64,000 bases of DNA from the NCBI GenBank assembly GCA_040437565.1, contig JBDOQK010000023.1, forward strand, positions 62,001 to 126,000, written 5' to 3'. Each line of letters begins with the position of its first letter. Positions within the stretch are counted from its first letter, which is position 1. The DNA comes from Albugo candida (taxonomy: Eukaryota; Oomycota; Peronosporomycetes; Albuginales). Of the stretch, positions 1 to 12,194 are shown piece by piece. The position numbers and the translations under genes are program-made. The notes under the pieces are model-generated. The model had not been told where the DNA came from. It did no database searches and was given only the letters and a program-made list of their open reading frames with translations.

Positions 1-3000
1 TTGATAATGGCCATGACATAAAACCTTCCCAGAGACTGAGAGATAATCACCAAAGAAATCTACAGCAATGGCAATGTCTGACGTGAACGCGTTCGGAACA
101 CAAGTCGTGATCACTATATTACCAGAAGTCTCCCAGAGCATCTCGTACACCTATGTAGCATGTCGCTGGCGTACTATTGGATGTCATTTTGCCCATTTCG
201 TATTGGACTCAGTAGCATGCTTTGATCAATCAGTGCTCATGAAGCGCCGTCCCAATGCCTTTTGTCGACAGGATGCATTGCCAGTGTTACCTTTGGAATA
301 CTCTCCTCATCCCCAAATTGCGATAGGAATATAATTAAAGTATGAGGCATTTTCTTACGCCACAATCCATTGTGTTTCTATTAGACACCTCCATAAAAAA
401 ACAAAGCTCAAATCAGAATCTGCTTTCCGTCGACATGATCAAGGACAGATAACGCTTCACCAACACTGCACTTCAAAGTTACTTTATCAGTCGATGTATC
501 GCTTTTACGCAACCCTTTCAGTGATTTCCTGTGACATTCGCCGAAGAGAAAACTGCGTATTGAGGGCGGAAGAATGTCTTGAACCAATCTTCGGGATACG
601 CTCCAAAGAAAGACCAGGTTCCTCTTATTCTGACAAGAAGCATTACGACTAAAGTTGATTTGAGTTATCGAAAACTGCAGGATATGCCAGCATTCGAGTT
701 AAATAAAAGATGGTCGGAGGCCTTTCAATACTCAAACTCTTGCCGATGATCCACTCCCAAGACGCGAGAGCTAAATTGTACAACGTGTACTTTAGTACCG
801 TGAGTCCTGCAAATGTAGTGCTAGTTCATCAGAATAAACAGTGCAACCTTACGTCGCTCATGATGGACAGAAACCTTTTATCGGCTTTCGAGTATTCAGC
901 ATGACCGCAGGTAAAATCTCCATGCCATTCTTGTATTGTCTTGGGACTATGTTAAAATACGAAATGGATACTCAGTGTACAACAACTGAGCACATGGGAT
1001 GGGAGTGCACCGCTATCAGTCATCGATTTGGCTGACGTTCATTCCGCCCGTCGTAAATTTGATACTAAAAAACGTCAATATTATCGTTTACGTTGTTCTG
1101 CTGCTTGCTACTGAAATTTTGAGCCGGAAATGGAAATTGAATGTAACCCAAACAACGAAACGAATCTCACTGGGTCCAAACCTTTACCATTCATTGGAAA
1201 AGTCGACGTTCAATTCAATGTTTAAGAAAGCCTGCATGAAATGCGTGAGGAATTAATAAATTCGAGTTTTAAAGGCCATCTCATCATCATCATGTCCAAT
1301 GAAGCGAACTTCGTGATCAGCTTAGCCCGAAAAGGAGATAGCGAATAAGTATACAATCTCACTCCAATTTGACACAATCGTCTCTTTAGACCAGGAGACT
1401 CTGAGAAGCTCTTCTGTGCACTGAATCAATACTGAGATGCTTGTGGAAGATTTAGAATGGACGCGAAAGTATATATTGCCTCAGATAGAGGTAAAGGAAA
1501 TGGCCAGTGAAGCGGAAAAGCTGTTGTGTTTTGAGTAGTAAACAAAATGACTTCTAAAATACGACAAGGAGTGAACTGACAGTACAACAAGTAACGAGGA
1601 TGATGTGTCACCTCTCACTTGAGATATAAGAAAGCAGCAAACTTCGAATGCTNNNNNNNNNNNNNNNNNNNNNNNNNNNNNNNNNNNNNNNNNNNNNNNN
1701 NNNNNNNNNNNNNNNNNNNNNNNNNNNNNNNNNNNNNNNNNNNNNNNNNNNNATGGCCATGACATAAAACCTTCCCAGAGACTGAGAGATAATCACCAAA
1801 GAAATCTACAGCAATGGCAATGTCTGACGTGAACGCGTTCGGAACACAAGTCGTGATCACTATATTACCAGAAGTCTCCCAGAGCATCTCGTACACCTAT
1901 GTAGCATGTCGCTGGCGTACTATTGGATGTCATTTTGCCCATTTCGTATTGGACTCAGTAGCATGCTTTGATCAATCAGTGCTCATGAAGCGCCGTCCCA
2001 ATGCCTTTTGTCGACAGGATGCATTGCCAGTGTTACCTTTGGAATACTCTCCTCATCCCCAAATTGCGATAGGAATATAATTAAAGTATGAGGCATTTTC
2101 TTACGCCACAATCCATTGTGTTTCTATTAGACACCTCCATAAAAAAACAAAGCTCAAATCAGAATCTGCTTTCCGTCGACATGATCAAGGACAGATAACG
2201 CTTCACCAACACTGCACTTCAAAGTTACTTTATCAGTCGATGTATCGCTTTTACGCAACCCTTTCAGTGATTTCCTGTGACATTCGCCGAAGAGAAAACT
2301 GCGTATTGAGGGCGGAAGAATGTCTTGAACCAATCTTCGGGATACGCTCCAAAGAAAGACCAGGTTCCTCTTATTCTGACAAGAAGCATTACGACTAAAG
2401 TTGATTTGAGTTATCGAAAACTGCAGGATATGCCAGCATTCGAGTTAAATAAAAGATGGTCGGAGGCCTTTCAATACTCAAACTCTTGCCGATGATCCAC
2501 TCCCAAGACGCGAGAGCTAAATTGTACAACGTGTACTTTAGTACCGTGAGTCCTGCAAATGTAGTGCTAGTTCATCAGAATAAACAGTGCAACCTTACGT
2601 CGCTCATGATGGACAGAAACCTTTTATCGGCTTTCGAGTATTCAGCATGACCGCAGGTAAAATCTCCATGCCATTCTTGTATTGTCTTGGGACTATGTTA
2701 AAATACGAAATGGATACTCAGTGTACAACAACTGAGCACATGGGATGGGAGTGCACCGCTATCAGTCATCGATTTGGCTGACGTTCATTCCGCCCGTCGT
2801 AAATTTGATACTAAAAAACGTCAATATTATCGTTTACGTTGTTCTGCTGCTTGCTACTGAAATTTTGAGCCGGAAATGGAAATTGAATGTAACCCAAACA
2901 ACGAAACGAATCTCACTGGGTCCAAACCTTTACCATTCATTGGAAAAGTCGACGTTCAATTCAATGTTTAAGAAAGCCTGCATGAAATGCGTGAGGAATT

Positions 3001-3900
3001 AATAAATTCGAGTTTTAAAGGCCATCTCATCATCATCATGTCCAATGAAGCGAACTTCGTGATCAGCTTAGCCCGAAAAGGAGATAGCGAATAAGTATAC
3101 AATCTCACTCCAATTTGACACAATCGTCTCTTTAGACCAGGAGACTCTGAGAAGCTCTTCTGTGCACTGAATCAATACTGAGATGCTTGTGGAAGATTTA
3201 GAATGGACGCGAAAGTATATATTGCCTCAGATAGAGGTAAAGGAAATGGCCAGTGAAGCGGAAAAGCTGTTGTGTTTTGAGTAGTAAACAAAATGACTTC
3301 TAAAATACGACAAGGAGTGAACTGACAGTACAACAAGTAACGAGGATGATGTGTCACCTCTCACTTGAGATATAAGAAAGCAGCAAACTTCGAATGCTGC
3401 AGCGATGAAGCTGACTTCCTCTCACGAATGAGTAACGGCGCAGTGAATCCTTCTCTCGCAGATACCTGAACGTAATTACAATGATGTCGGACTCAGTGAT
3501 TATAGCAACTCCTTCAGATCCATCGATGCTGTCTAATGGCACGAAAACAAATAAAGGAGAAGCTTCATCGCCAGGAAGAAAAGGCCTACAAAGTGCAGAT
3601 GATCATGGGAACACAGCCATGGGATTGTCAAGGCCTTCGTAAATCCTCACATTATGCTAAATCAACATCTATTAGAGGAGATACAGGCTAGCACTTGATC
3701 CTTTGACTTCCTCAATGCTTGATTAGTCTGAATTGCACAGCACGAAAAGTAACATTCTCTGCTGCACTTTTCTTTTGTTGTTTTTTGGTCATATCAAACT
3801 GGTACGTTATCTTCATTAAATCGAGAAAGCCACTTGTGGTAGTCTACCGATCACGCTGCTTATCCTCAGTACATTGGTATTTTGCTCCTGACGCCATCAT
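1..3900. other. Gene-poor, decayed stretch; no supportable gene
   Basis: Open frames here are short (60-95 codons), change frame often and match nothing I recognise. A few stretches read like old coding sequence, for example about 1,015-1,095 (repeated at 2,761-2,841), which is rich in Arg, Lys and Tyr codons, but each is soon interrupted. Positions 7-1,652 recur exactly at 1,753-3,398 on the other side of a gap, so roughly half of this stretch is probably the same DNA counted twice. It is most likely repeat-derived or pseudogenic; I cannot assign a family. Confidence 0.5.
1653..1752. other. Assembly gap (100 N) with 1,646-bp overlap
   Basis: The 1,646 bp before the gap (7-1,652) are identical to the 1,646 bp after it (1,753-3,398). 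The repeat abuts the N run on both sides, as expected for unmerged overlapping contig ends. A true tandem duplication is possible but less likely given the same pattern at ten other gaps. Confidence 0.8.
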
Positions 3901-4239
3901 ACAAACTTTCCAGTAAATGATCTGACGCACTTGAAGAGAGGGCTCTGACTCGAAACCTTGCAATTGGTATCGGACACATCATTCTTAGCGTAACAACTCG
4001 CTTCTAGCAAAGCGTCAGAATCTAACGGTAATGCGATATGCATTTTTGCTCTAGCTTCTTTTGCCACTTGAGTAGTCGTTATTGATACTTGAGCCATACA
4101 TTTCTTCACATGAAGCCCTACAGGCCGATATCTATATCGATCTTCTATCATACGGTGCTTGGGTCCATGGTTTCGCAGTAGAGAAAGGGACTTGTGTTCC
4201 TAAAACGGTATCAAAGTCGATGGAAGAAAATGATAAGAG

Positions 4240-4760
4240 GTTGAATAGAAATGACAGTATTGATGATTCGAAAACACTATGCACATCACATAGCAATCAA
4301 ATGGTCCTATACACTCATTACACACAAGTGCGCTGTAAGAGTTGAAGCTCTGCAGTCCTGCCATCTGAAGTCTTTATATCAGCGCCGTGAATTGTTCTGA
4401 CTGGATAGTTGGGCTATTATCACGACCACGAACTCCATTATTCGGAGTCGTCTCAGAAAGTCAGCCATTGTCAAATTGAATGCATCATAATCTTTGTAGG
4501 TCACACAGAGAACACTACCGCTGTTTTAACCTGTTTCTGATGCTTCAGTCGATACTCAACTCATTTGAAGCGTGTTCTTGCGACATGGAAGAAGAAAATC
4601 GCAGTACAAGCAGACATATCAAGTACGATATGGAGAAAGGTCTGTTACATGCAATTACCTAGGAAATAGGCTGATGCCAATTAGATCGGAGAAAAGGGGC
4701 TGTAGGTCAGATTGAAGCATTTGGAACATGGAGGTTTCACTACAACACGAGAACACTGGC
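4240..4760. repeat. Diverged repeat unit, left copy
   Basis: This stretch matches 10,850-11,410 in the same order and orientation over several blocks. Near 4,273 and 10,880 both carry 'cac(a/t)atgcac-cacatagcaat'-type sequence. Near 4,603 and 11,190 both read 'gcagtacaagcagacac/t'. Near 4,715 and 11,345 both read 'aagcatttgg' followed by 'acgagaac' and 'tggctt'. The spacing is similar but both copies have indels and no long frame, so they are old copies of one sequence. Part of the right copy reads as a 90-codon open frame, so the ancestor may have been coding; I do not recognise the protein. Confidence 0.5.
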
Positions 4761-5080
4761 TTAGTCATGGAATGGTAGAAGAAGACGCCATGATTTATCA
4801 TATAATCAGCCAAAATTTACTTTGAAGTGTGCTAGATCCATAGGTCCCGATCATACTACGAGTAAAGCACGTAAGTCGTTCAACCCTCAGGGACATCAAT
4901 GGCTGATGTCGAAAGTCAAGTTTCTGCGTATTTGAAATCACGAGGAGACACGATTTGGGGTTTAAGCGCAAACGCATCGTCTTTATGAATATTTCGAACC
5001 ACCAAGCTTGTTGATTAGCAGTTCACTGTGAATAGCGTGGAAGGCTGAGTCGTTTCGACAATTTCACAAAGAAAAAGTCT

Positions 5081-5180
5081 NNNNNNNNNNNNNNNNNNNN
5101 NNNNNNNNNNNNNNNNNNNNNNNNNNNNNNNNNNNNNNNNNNNNNNNNNNNNNNNNNNNNNNNNNNNNNNNNNNNNNNNN
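5081..5180. other. Assembly gap (100 N) with 284-bp overlap
   Basis: Positions 4,797-5,080 are repeated exactly at 5,181-5,464 immediately after the N run, consistent with unmerged contig ends. Confidence 0.85.
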
Positions 5181-5926
5181 TATCATATAATCAGCCAAAA
5201 TTTACTTTGAAGTGTGCTAGATCCATAGGTCCCGATCATACTACGAGTAAAGCACGTAAGTCGTTCAACCCTCAGGGACATCAATGGCTGATGTCGAAAG
5301 TCAAGTTTCTGCGTATTTGAAATCACGAGGAGACACGATTTGGGGTTTAAGCGCAAACGCATCGTCTTTATGAATATTTCGAACCACCAAGCTTGTTGAT
5401 TAGCAGTTCACTGTGAATAGCGTGGAAGGCTGAGTCGTTTCGACAATTTCACAAAGAAAAAGTCTCGTCTATCCAGACTCAAGTAGCTCTCAAATGACAT
5501 GCAGTTGCTGGATGTCCTCCCTGCAAGTGAAGCGCTCAACCAGCTTCGCTTTGTAATCTTTTGCGAAAATAAGAAAGTCTTTTGAGGGTCTTGACGCAGC
5601 CTATGCTCCGTAGGATACTCTGATCAATCACATTGAGTCGAAGGAAAACATTCTTCTCGATCCGTTTGGGGGTATGATACATCGTCATCGTAACCTTGGA
5701 AAGTTGCCTCAGGCATAATCCTTGAACAGCACTCTTGGGCAGTTACCATAAGTCCCTCCTGTCTTTCAATGTCATCTACACAGTGAGCACGATAGGATAC
5801 CATGAGACTGTGATAAAAGCAATTATTTTTTTGATTTCACCACCACATTTGACTCCATTAGAGACAATTGAAAGCAATTGCTAATCGATATGTATATTTT
5901 GAAGCATCCCTATTAAATCCCCGCTA

Positions 5927-6094
5927 TGGCGTTGGTTAAAGATTGAGTGGAAGCGGCTTTCTATATTACCGATGATAGAATCAGCTTATGACAATGTTAT
6001 CGCTACTAGTCTGTTCAAATACCTGACGACAATATCCGATCCAGTCTCATCTTGTAGTTGGGCGTTCTCTTCGAGACGCGCAAGTTATGAATGA
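5927..6094 (+). pseudogene. Possible hAT-type transposase C-terminal relic
   Basis: A 55-codon open frame reads W-R-W-L-K-I-E-W-K-R near its start, then I-L-P-M-I and an S-L-F-K segment. The spacing of tryptophans, Leu-Pro and a following A-T-S loosely recalls the hAT dimerisation region (WW..., FP.L..LA, ...P.TS). There is no start codon, no upstream catalytic domain and no terminal inverted repeat that I could find. This is a weak resemblance and may be chance. Confidence 0.18.
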
Positions 6095-7861
6095 GAATTT
6101 TTTAAGTATGCATTGGAAATCCGGTGGTCGCTAAGTTTCCGGCCCACACAAAGAATCCAACTTATGATCTCCGATCGCAGAGTCAGAAGTGCAGTGTCAA
6201 GTGAGATTTTCGAATTAGGCGGGGTGTTTCACTCCACTTCAGTTCATTCATTTGACAAGGGGTGTCTGTTCCCGTTTTAAGTGCTGATCGTTACACTCGA
6301 GCATCAATGGGGAATCTGCCGTCAACCTGTCAAATAAGTTGCGTTCGAAGCGGTGGCTATAACTCCATACAGATTTGCTGACGAGATGAAAATCAGGCAC
6401 TGGATCTCAACATTAATCATCAGTTATAGTACCGACAACATGAAGTAGAGCCCAACTAGGCTTTGCGAGCGCTGACTCCCTTACGCTGTTGTAGTTTTTT
6501 GTGTGCTCATATTTATATTGATCTGATAGATTGTATCCTTGACTATAGTTTGTTAGGAAGCTCCATTTTTGTGTGGGCTCTATGTGAACATTAATAGTCG
6601 TAAGTCTTTGTCGAGGGCTGCTGAGAGGACGGTAGATTTCGACCTCGGTAGACCGAAAGCATCATGCGCGTCGCAGTATCATGGCATGTTGATCTTTGCT
6701 GTTGTCGGCTGCAGGTGGCGAAAGTCGACCGAGATGCTTCCTCCTGTATCTGGAAAAGGTGCGTCGTAGTCGTGTCGTTCCGCATTGCTTACATTCGATG
6801 GGGATATCAACTGCAAAGATCAAATCACGTCATAGGCGGAGACGGTATTTAGCGGCCTTATCTTTCGCTTTGCAAGGAGTGAAATAGGTGGCATATTTGT
6901 ATGGCTGAAGGCGAAGTTAGCGTGATAAACCATCCGTGGGTCTATACCGTCAGAACTGTGTTACGAGAGTTTTTTAGCCGCTTGTGCAAGGAGAAAAACA
7001 CCTTATTACTTTCATACAATTGATATGACTATTTCTTTCGTAGCGCGTGTGATACCGAGTAGGGTTGTCAGCGTAGAGGCTTGATAAGCTAGGTGATGCA
7101 GTGATGACCCCATGATTGAGTTGTTCACACATACTTTGTGTTTCCTGCTCCACATGACGTGCTCACATGTCGTATTGGGTGCGACCACGAGATGAGTTTG
7201 AGAAGCGGGACTAAACGCGTTTTCAATTTGATTTCTTGAGATTTGTTTGGGACACGTCCATCCTAATCACCGATCGGACTATGGTGCTTGTGAAGGTCTC
7301 GATCTCTTACATACATGACAAAACCGACTTTTTCAGCCTATAAGATTTCTACCGGATGTTTTGCAGGAACAACTGTCGACGAAATCGCTAAATTGATACA
7401 TAGGTACAGGAGACAACTGCCACTGTACGTGAGAAAAAAAAGAAAGCCATTTCTATCTGAGTAGAAGCTCGACTTATTGCTCAGTGCGGTAGATTCTCTT
7501 TGCGGGGAAAAATTCTGGCCGTAGAAATGAAGTTACTACCTCTTTGTGTGATTTGATGTGTAGGCCCTATTAGATTCCTTCGTGAAAGCCGGTGTAGCAA
7601 GGGTATTGACTTTTCAACATGCCGAGCAGTATCGCCATCATTCAAGATGATTTTCGTTGATGGCAACATCAACACGAGATTTGTGATTGATTTTTCCACA
7701 TATCTTATTCGCTCTCGGGAAATTGTCCTAAAAAGGCTTCACTTCACTATACGATTGTCCGTACGCTACCGAGTTTCGTAAGCAGTGATTATTTCCTATG
7801 TAGTGTTTTTTGTCGTGAATGGCGTGCTTGTGGCGAAAACACCACGATTGCAACAATTTGT

Positions 7862-8074
7862 ATGGACCGCTCGGGTGATTCAATGGCCCAAGTCAGCAGT
7901 CAATGGATACCTCCCATCTGCTGTGTACTTAAAATCAACTATTCGGTCAGGTGCTGCATTTTCGACAGGCAAGAAATGTTCGATTCGAAGGACGTTATCC
8001 ATGAGTCAGAAGAGAAAGATCCTCTCTCATCCCACTCAAGTACGAACGAGATGGCGAAAGAGATGAACGGTTGA
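7862..8074 (+). CDS. Small open frame, unrecognised (doubtful)
   Basis: An ATG-started frame of 70 codons encodes a hydrophilic peptide ending in an acidic, Ser-rich tail. Its segment EMFDSKD resembles EMFDSEE encoded near 11,150 in the diverged repeat, so it may be a third, partial member of that repeat family rather than a gene. There is no signal peptide and no recognised domain. Confidence 0.2.
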   Translation: MDRSGDSMAQVSSQWIPPICCVLKINYSVRCCIFDRQEMFDSKDVIHESEEKDPLSSHSSTNEMAKEMNG

Positions 8075-9021
8075 ATCCAAAAGTTCACAGATCGATCGCA
8101 TTAGTTTTCGTCGATGTGTAAGTACTTCCATTAGTGTATGTACGTCGATTGGAGCGTTTCAACAAAATTGGTGCTTTAAACAAAAAAAACTTGTTTGCGC
8201 GAGGAGGTCGATGCATATCACATCAGTCACCCAACTAATACTCAACGTAGAGAAGAAGCTTATGTATCACTGCTAAAATTTGACCTAAACTATCATGGAC
8301 GTGCAGCTAAGGATCAAGGAGAATGTTGCAATGATGGGCTGCATGATGTCACTCTGTTGTGACGAGGATAAAGTCCTCTCCGGGCTTGTGGCATCGCAGC
8401 CTGCAAAGCTGTATTTTGAGCGGTGCAATCAGTCCAGCAATTTATTGAGCGCGACAACGATCAGTGATGATATTATGTACACTTGAGATTGTGTTGCAGC
8501 CCATATAAGCAGGTTATCGTGTTCTGGATCGACTAGTAAGCGAAATTGTGTGATGATTTTGTCTTCAAGTACGACAACCGCAAGAGCAACCAGGATTTAG
8601 CTTAAACGGGGCCGATATAAATCGCTTAGTGTGAGATAAACTACTCTGGGATGAGAGTGCTCAAAAAAAAGAAACCCTTCGAATCATTTTCGAAATCGAT
8701 TCGAAATGTGTACTGTATATCTATCATAAGAATGCATAAAGTTAAAGACTGAACACCACAAGTTAAGATGTGCCTAATGCACATACAGTGTTAACTCTGC
8801 GATTTGACGCTTTATACCACAGATAGGTATCATGCTATGCAAGGTCGAACAAGACCGAATTCTCAGGATAAAAAATTTGTACAATTAGAAGCCATACTAC
8901 CCTCCATTTTACCCTGAGAAAAAAATATGGAAGTCCTGTAGAGGATGGTGACATTCTCAGTCGCTTAGGTACAATTTTAACGGAAGACTTTGTTGGGTGA
9001 CTCTATTCTCACTCGATTTCC

Positions 9022-9039
9022 ACTCATTTTCAAATTGTC
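9022..9039 (+). promoter_or_regulatory. Oomycete Inr+FPR core promoter match
   Basis: The sequence ACTCATTTTCAAATTGTC lies 22 bp upstream of the ATG at 9,061. It closely follows the oomycete core promoter consensus GCTCATTYYNCAWTTTNYY, with one base missing between the Inr and FPR halves. Its position is right for a transcription start of the secreted-protein relic that follows. Confidence 0.5.
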
Positions 9040-9060
9040 AACCTGATACCAGCAAAGCCA

Positions 9061-10340
9061 ATGTTGTTGTACTCGGCTATACTACTGCTTGCTGGTGCAG
9101 CTCTAGGCAAGGAATTGAGATTCAGTTATCTCAAACACAACGAGACAAAGAATTATGGATCCACTTCACTACCGACCGGAGGCAATGTCGACATGTTGGC
9201 CTCTCAGCGTTCACTTGCTGGCAATAAATACTCTGAACCAACCCCGCAGAGTCGAGAAATCGAATCCTTAATTAAATAGTAGTACGACAAAAATGAAGGA
9301 AACGGATGGGAGCTAATTCTCTATTTGTAGTCCGGATGACGCTTTCAGTATCGTGGCAAGAGATGGAGCTAAGTACAAACTGAGGTTTCTTGGCAAAAAT
9401 AGTGAAGGAAATGTGATCTCACTTTTTTTGGCACAGTCGTCTTCTCGTACAAGGAGACATTGAGAAAATTCGCAGCGTGCTCTTTCAGTACCAAGGTGCT
9501 CACAGACGAGTTGATAAGAACCTTCAGATACCCACACTCTTGAAGTAAACAGAAAGCAAAGAAATTAGGGAAAGGAGGAATGACGTTTCTTGAGTAGGGA
9601 ATACGAGAACCTGAAAAAGGAGCGAAGAATAAAATTAATGCGGACGTAGTAGGCGAGCCCAATGCAATCACAGTCAACATTAAGGTGGATAACGCAATCG
9701 AAGTGCACTTGAATAAGGAGACGGATACAATCACAGTAGACACGAAAGCGGGTGATTCGTTGACGATGAGGTAAAAGAAAATGAGTACATCTCAAAACTG
9801 TGAGTCTTATTTTTCTTTCGCAAATCTAAGCACGATTTTGAGGTCAAATTACCCGACGGACCAATCCTGCAGTTTAGGAAAAGCAATACAGCAAATTGCG
9901 AGCACGTAAACCTGATCTAAATCTCATTCTTCAAAGGCTTAAATGGTCGGAATTCAAAACAGCGTCGGGAATATCAATCAAACGCAGGTAATCACGGAAG
10001 AAACTAGGAAACGGAATATGATCTCTCTGAAGTAAAGTAGAAAAGACGTTTAAGCTGGCATTAGAAGATCTATTGTTCAGAGCAAGGTATATCAGAGAAA
10101 AAAAAGATGAGAGGATACAGCTCATTTTCTATCCCACATGACCTACGACGTAGGAACATTGAAAATGAACACATAGTGCGAATTCCTGATCTACTCCGGG
10201 ATGCATACGAAAGGATTCAATCTAACCCTCCAATCATGCCTTTTCTTGTGGGAACACGCGTGGAAAATGCATCATCTTCAGGAGGAACTGGTCAACCAGT
10301 TGTGAAAAGCCATGTGGGAACATCTCTCCGCAAAGTATAG
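9061..10340 (+). pseudogene. Broken gene for a secreted protein
   Basis: The ATG at 9,061 opens a frame with a textbook signal peptide (MLLYSAILLLAGAALG, predicted cleavage before KELRF). Further coding-like segments follow on the same strand at about 9,331-9,545, 9,600-9,775, 9,830-9,920 and 10,030-10,340. They are rich in charged residues, with runs of sense codons in changing frames, and a possible intron lies near 9,800-9,835. They look like one ancestral secreted protein of several hundred residues that is now interrupted several times. I do not recognise a domain. The first 72-codon frame could still make a short secreted peptide. Preservation of the core promoter and signal peptide suggests recent loss or an unusual intron layout that I could not resolve. 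Confidence 0.45.
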
Positions 10341-10849
10341 CTCTCCAGATCTTCTCACATGGAGCGTCATCGGAAGTTGATCAAAATGAGAAGCAACGGC
10401 GGCACTCAGAGGAAGAGATACGGAGGCTGAGATAAGTTGCGGATAGCTAACTTTAAGAGTATTTATCGCACATTAATGAAGATACTTTCTCGGCTTTTGT
10501 TTTGTCGCATCTATGGAGCAGGTAACGCCCTCAAATCGAGGGAGCCGCCTGTGATACTTTACTGATCAAGCTAGTTGATTTCGATAGAATACTTCTTTTG
10601 CCTGACGTCATTGCACAGAACTCTCCATCGGTGACAAGATTCACCAGACACACTATTTTAGCTCTGCCAAGACGTCAAACTCGGATGTGATGTACTATCC
10701 AATTAGAGTGCTTCCTTGCGTATCGTAATTGCGATAGTAATCGGTATACCGACGACGAGGAGCCGAAACTTAGGATCCCACTAATAACATATCTGACGAC
10801 AGAGGGCTTCGTTGTCGGAAAAACTCCGTTGGACGTCGCTGAAGCGATT

Positions 10850-11410
10850 AAAAAATACGTTATCGTCGAGTCAGAAACACTTTGCACAGCACATAGCAAT
10901 ATGCGGGGCTATACACTAACTTACCGTCGACATAAATGCACTGTGGCAACTCAATCGAGCTATGCAGTCTTGCAGTATTGTGTTTTATATCAGGGTCAAG
11001 TTGACGTTCTACTGTCAGGATCATTCATTGTTTGGTTTGTGACCCACGTGGTTATCGCGACCTCCTTCCAGAATCGACTACGGCATATGAGTCGTTTTCA
11101 AATTGTCTGAACATACGGAAACTGGTCATCTCTGTCTCACGCTGAAGGAAATGTTCGACTCTGAAGAGTGTGGTGGCGATATGGCACAAGCGAAACGGCA
11201 GTACAAGCAGACACATTTTGGCGACAAGAAGACGATATGCATTGATTTCTCCCACGATCAGTTGGTCACTTCTTCATCGAGAAAGAAGCTCGCACACATT
11301 ACATTCAAAACGCGGAATTAAAGGTCTTTTGATTGCGTGAAAGCATTTGGGAAGCATGAAGACCTCACGAGAACTTTGGCTTCGCGACAAATTATCGGAA
11401 AACCGGTTCA
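10850..11410. repeat. Diverged repeat unit, right copy
   Basis: This is the right-hand partner of 4,240-4,760 (matched words are given there). It keeps a longer open frame than the left copy: from about 10,690 to 11,108 the plus strand reads without a stop through segments such as TYLTTEGFVVGKTPLDVAEA and ESETLCTAHSN. That points to a former protein-coding sequence. The protein is not recognised, and flanking terminal repeats were not found. Confidence 0.45.
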
Positions 11411-11954
11411 TTCTCATTCGGAACCGTGTGTCACCGCTAATGAAGTGTATCGATAAAGAGTATTTTCCACTGAGATTAATCGATCTCGTCGTCACTTTCC
11501 ATTACAACAAATGACAAGTCACACAATGCGTCATGAAGCTAGTTGCGCTGTTTGTGTGTCAGCTGGGTGTCTGGTCGACTACAATAAAGCTTACAATGGC
11601 TTGGAGGAAGCTGATATTAGACAACCCAACATACCACCATTCTTCAATGCATCGATAGAATTAGGCAAATACTAGGACACTCAGCGCTTCAGCCAAAATT
11701 AGAGTCCAATGGAATGCGTACATAAGACAAAGCCAAACCTTAGATACCGCATATGAAAATCAGTCCACCAATTGAAATGGTACATTTTTGGCGAAAGCGG
11801 AGCGCCTATGGTATACTGTCGTGTGTCCCCCGTCGAAAGAGGTCGTTGCAGCAATCGGTATCGTCGGTTGATCACCGAGAAGAAAAGAAGCTGATCTGCT
11901 TCGACGACATGCGCCTGGTTCAATCATTACCTCTCGATTCTAATAATTAGAGCA
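11410..11954. other. No clear gene; short relic frames
   Basis: At about 11,570-11,665 a plus-strand frame contains LVDYNKAYNGLEEAD. This faintly recalls the D-x-x-KA(Y/F)D motif of LINE reverse transcriptases, but it is isolated and unsupported. Otherwise nothing recognisable is present. Confidence 0.3.
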
Positions 11955-12054
11955 NNNNNNNNNNNNNNNNNNNNNNNNNNNNNNNNNNNNNNNNNNNNNN
12001 NNNNNNNNNNNNNNNNNNNNNNNNNNNNNNNNNNNNNNNNNNNNNNNNNNNNNN
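11955..12054. other. Assembly gap (100 N), no flanking overlap
   Basis: Unlike most gaps here, the flanks share no repeated end sequence, so real DNA may be missing. Confidence 0.8.
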
Positions 12055-12194
12055 CGCTGTCTCAATAATTCTCTTCAAACTGCTTAGCAAAATGTCTTTC
12101 TTGAAAACATACTTTGAGCTTTTTCATGGTGAGATATCACTTTCGCTTTCATCATCAAAGTACAATGATTTGTAGTCATATTACTCCTTCCCGT

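Larger units (their letters stand above)
5465..8990. other. Gene-poor stretch; weak coding relics only
   Basis: No intact gene is supported in these 3.5 kb. Two weak signals are listed separately: an open frame at 5,927-6,094 and one at 7,862-8,074. Elsewhere frames are short and composition is that of non-coding or decayed DNA. Confidence 0.45.

Noticed and set aside
1-3398. A 1.65-kb tandem duplication
   Set aside because: The two copies are exact and abut the N gap on both sides, as at ten other gaps; an unmerged contig overlap is the simpler explanation.
9061-9279. RxLR-type host-targeting motif in the secreted relic (RSLAG) or in the paralogues (RFDRL/RFDHL)
   Set aside because: Neither fits RxLR spacing; RSLAG lacks the second Arg, and RFDRL lies at the end of the signal peptide.
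11570-11665. LINE reverse transcriptase motif
   Set aside because: A single D-Y-N-K-A-Y-like string without neighbouring motifs is not enough to call an element.
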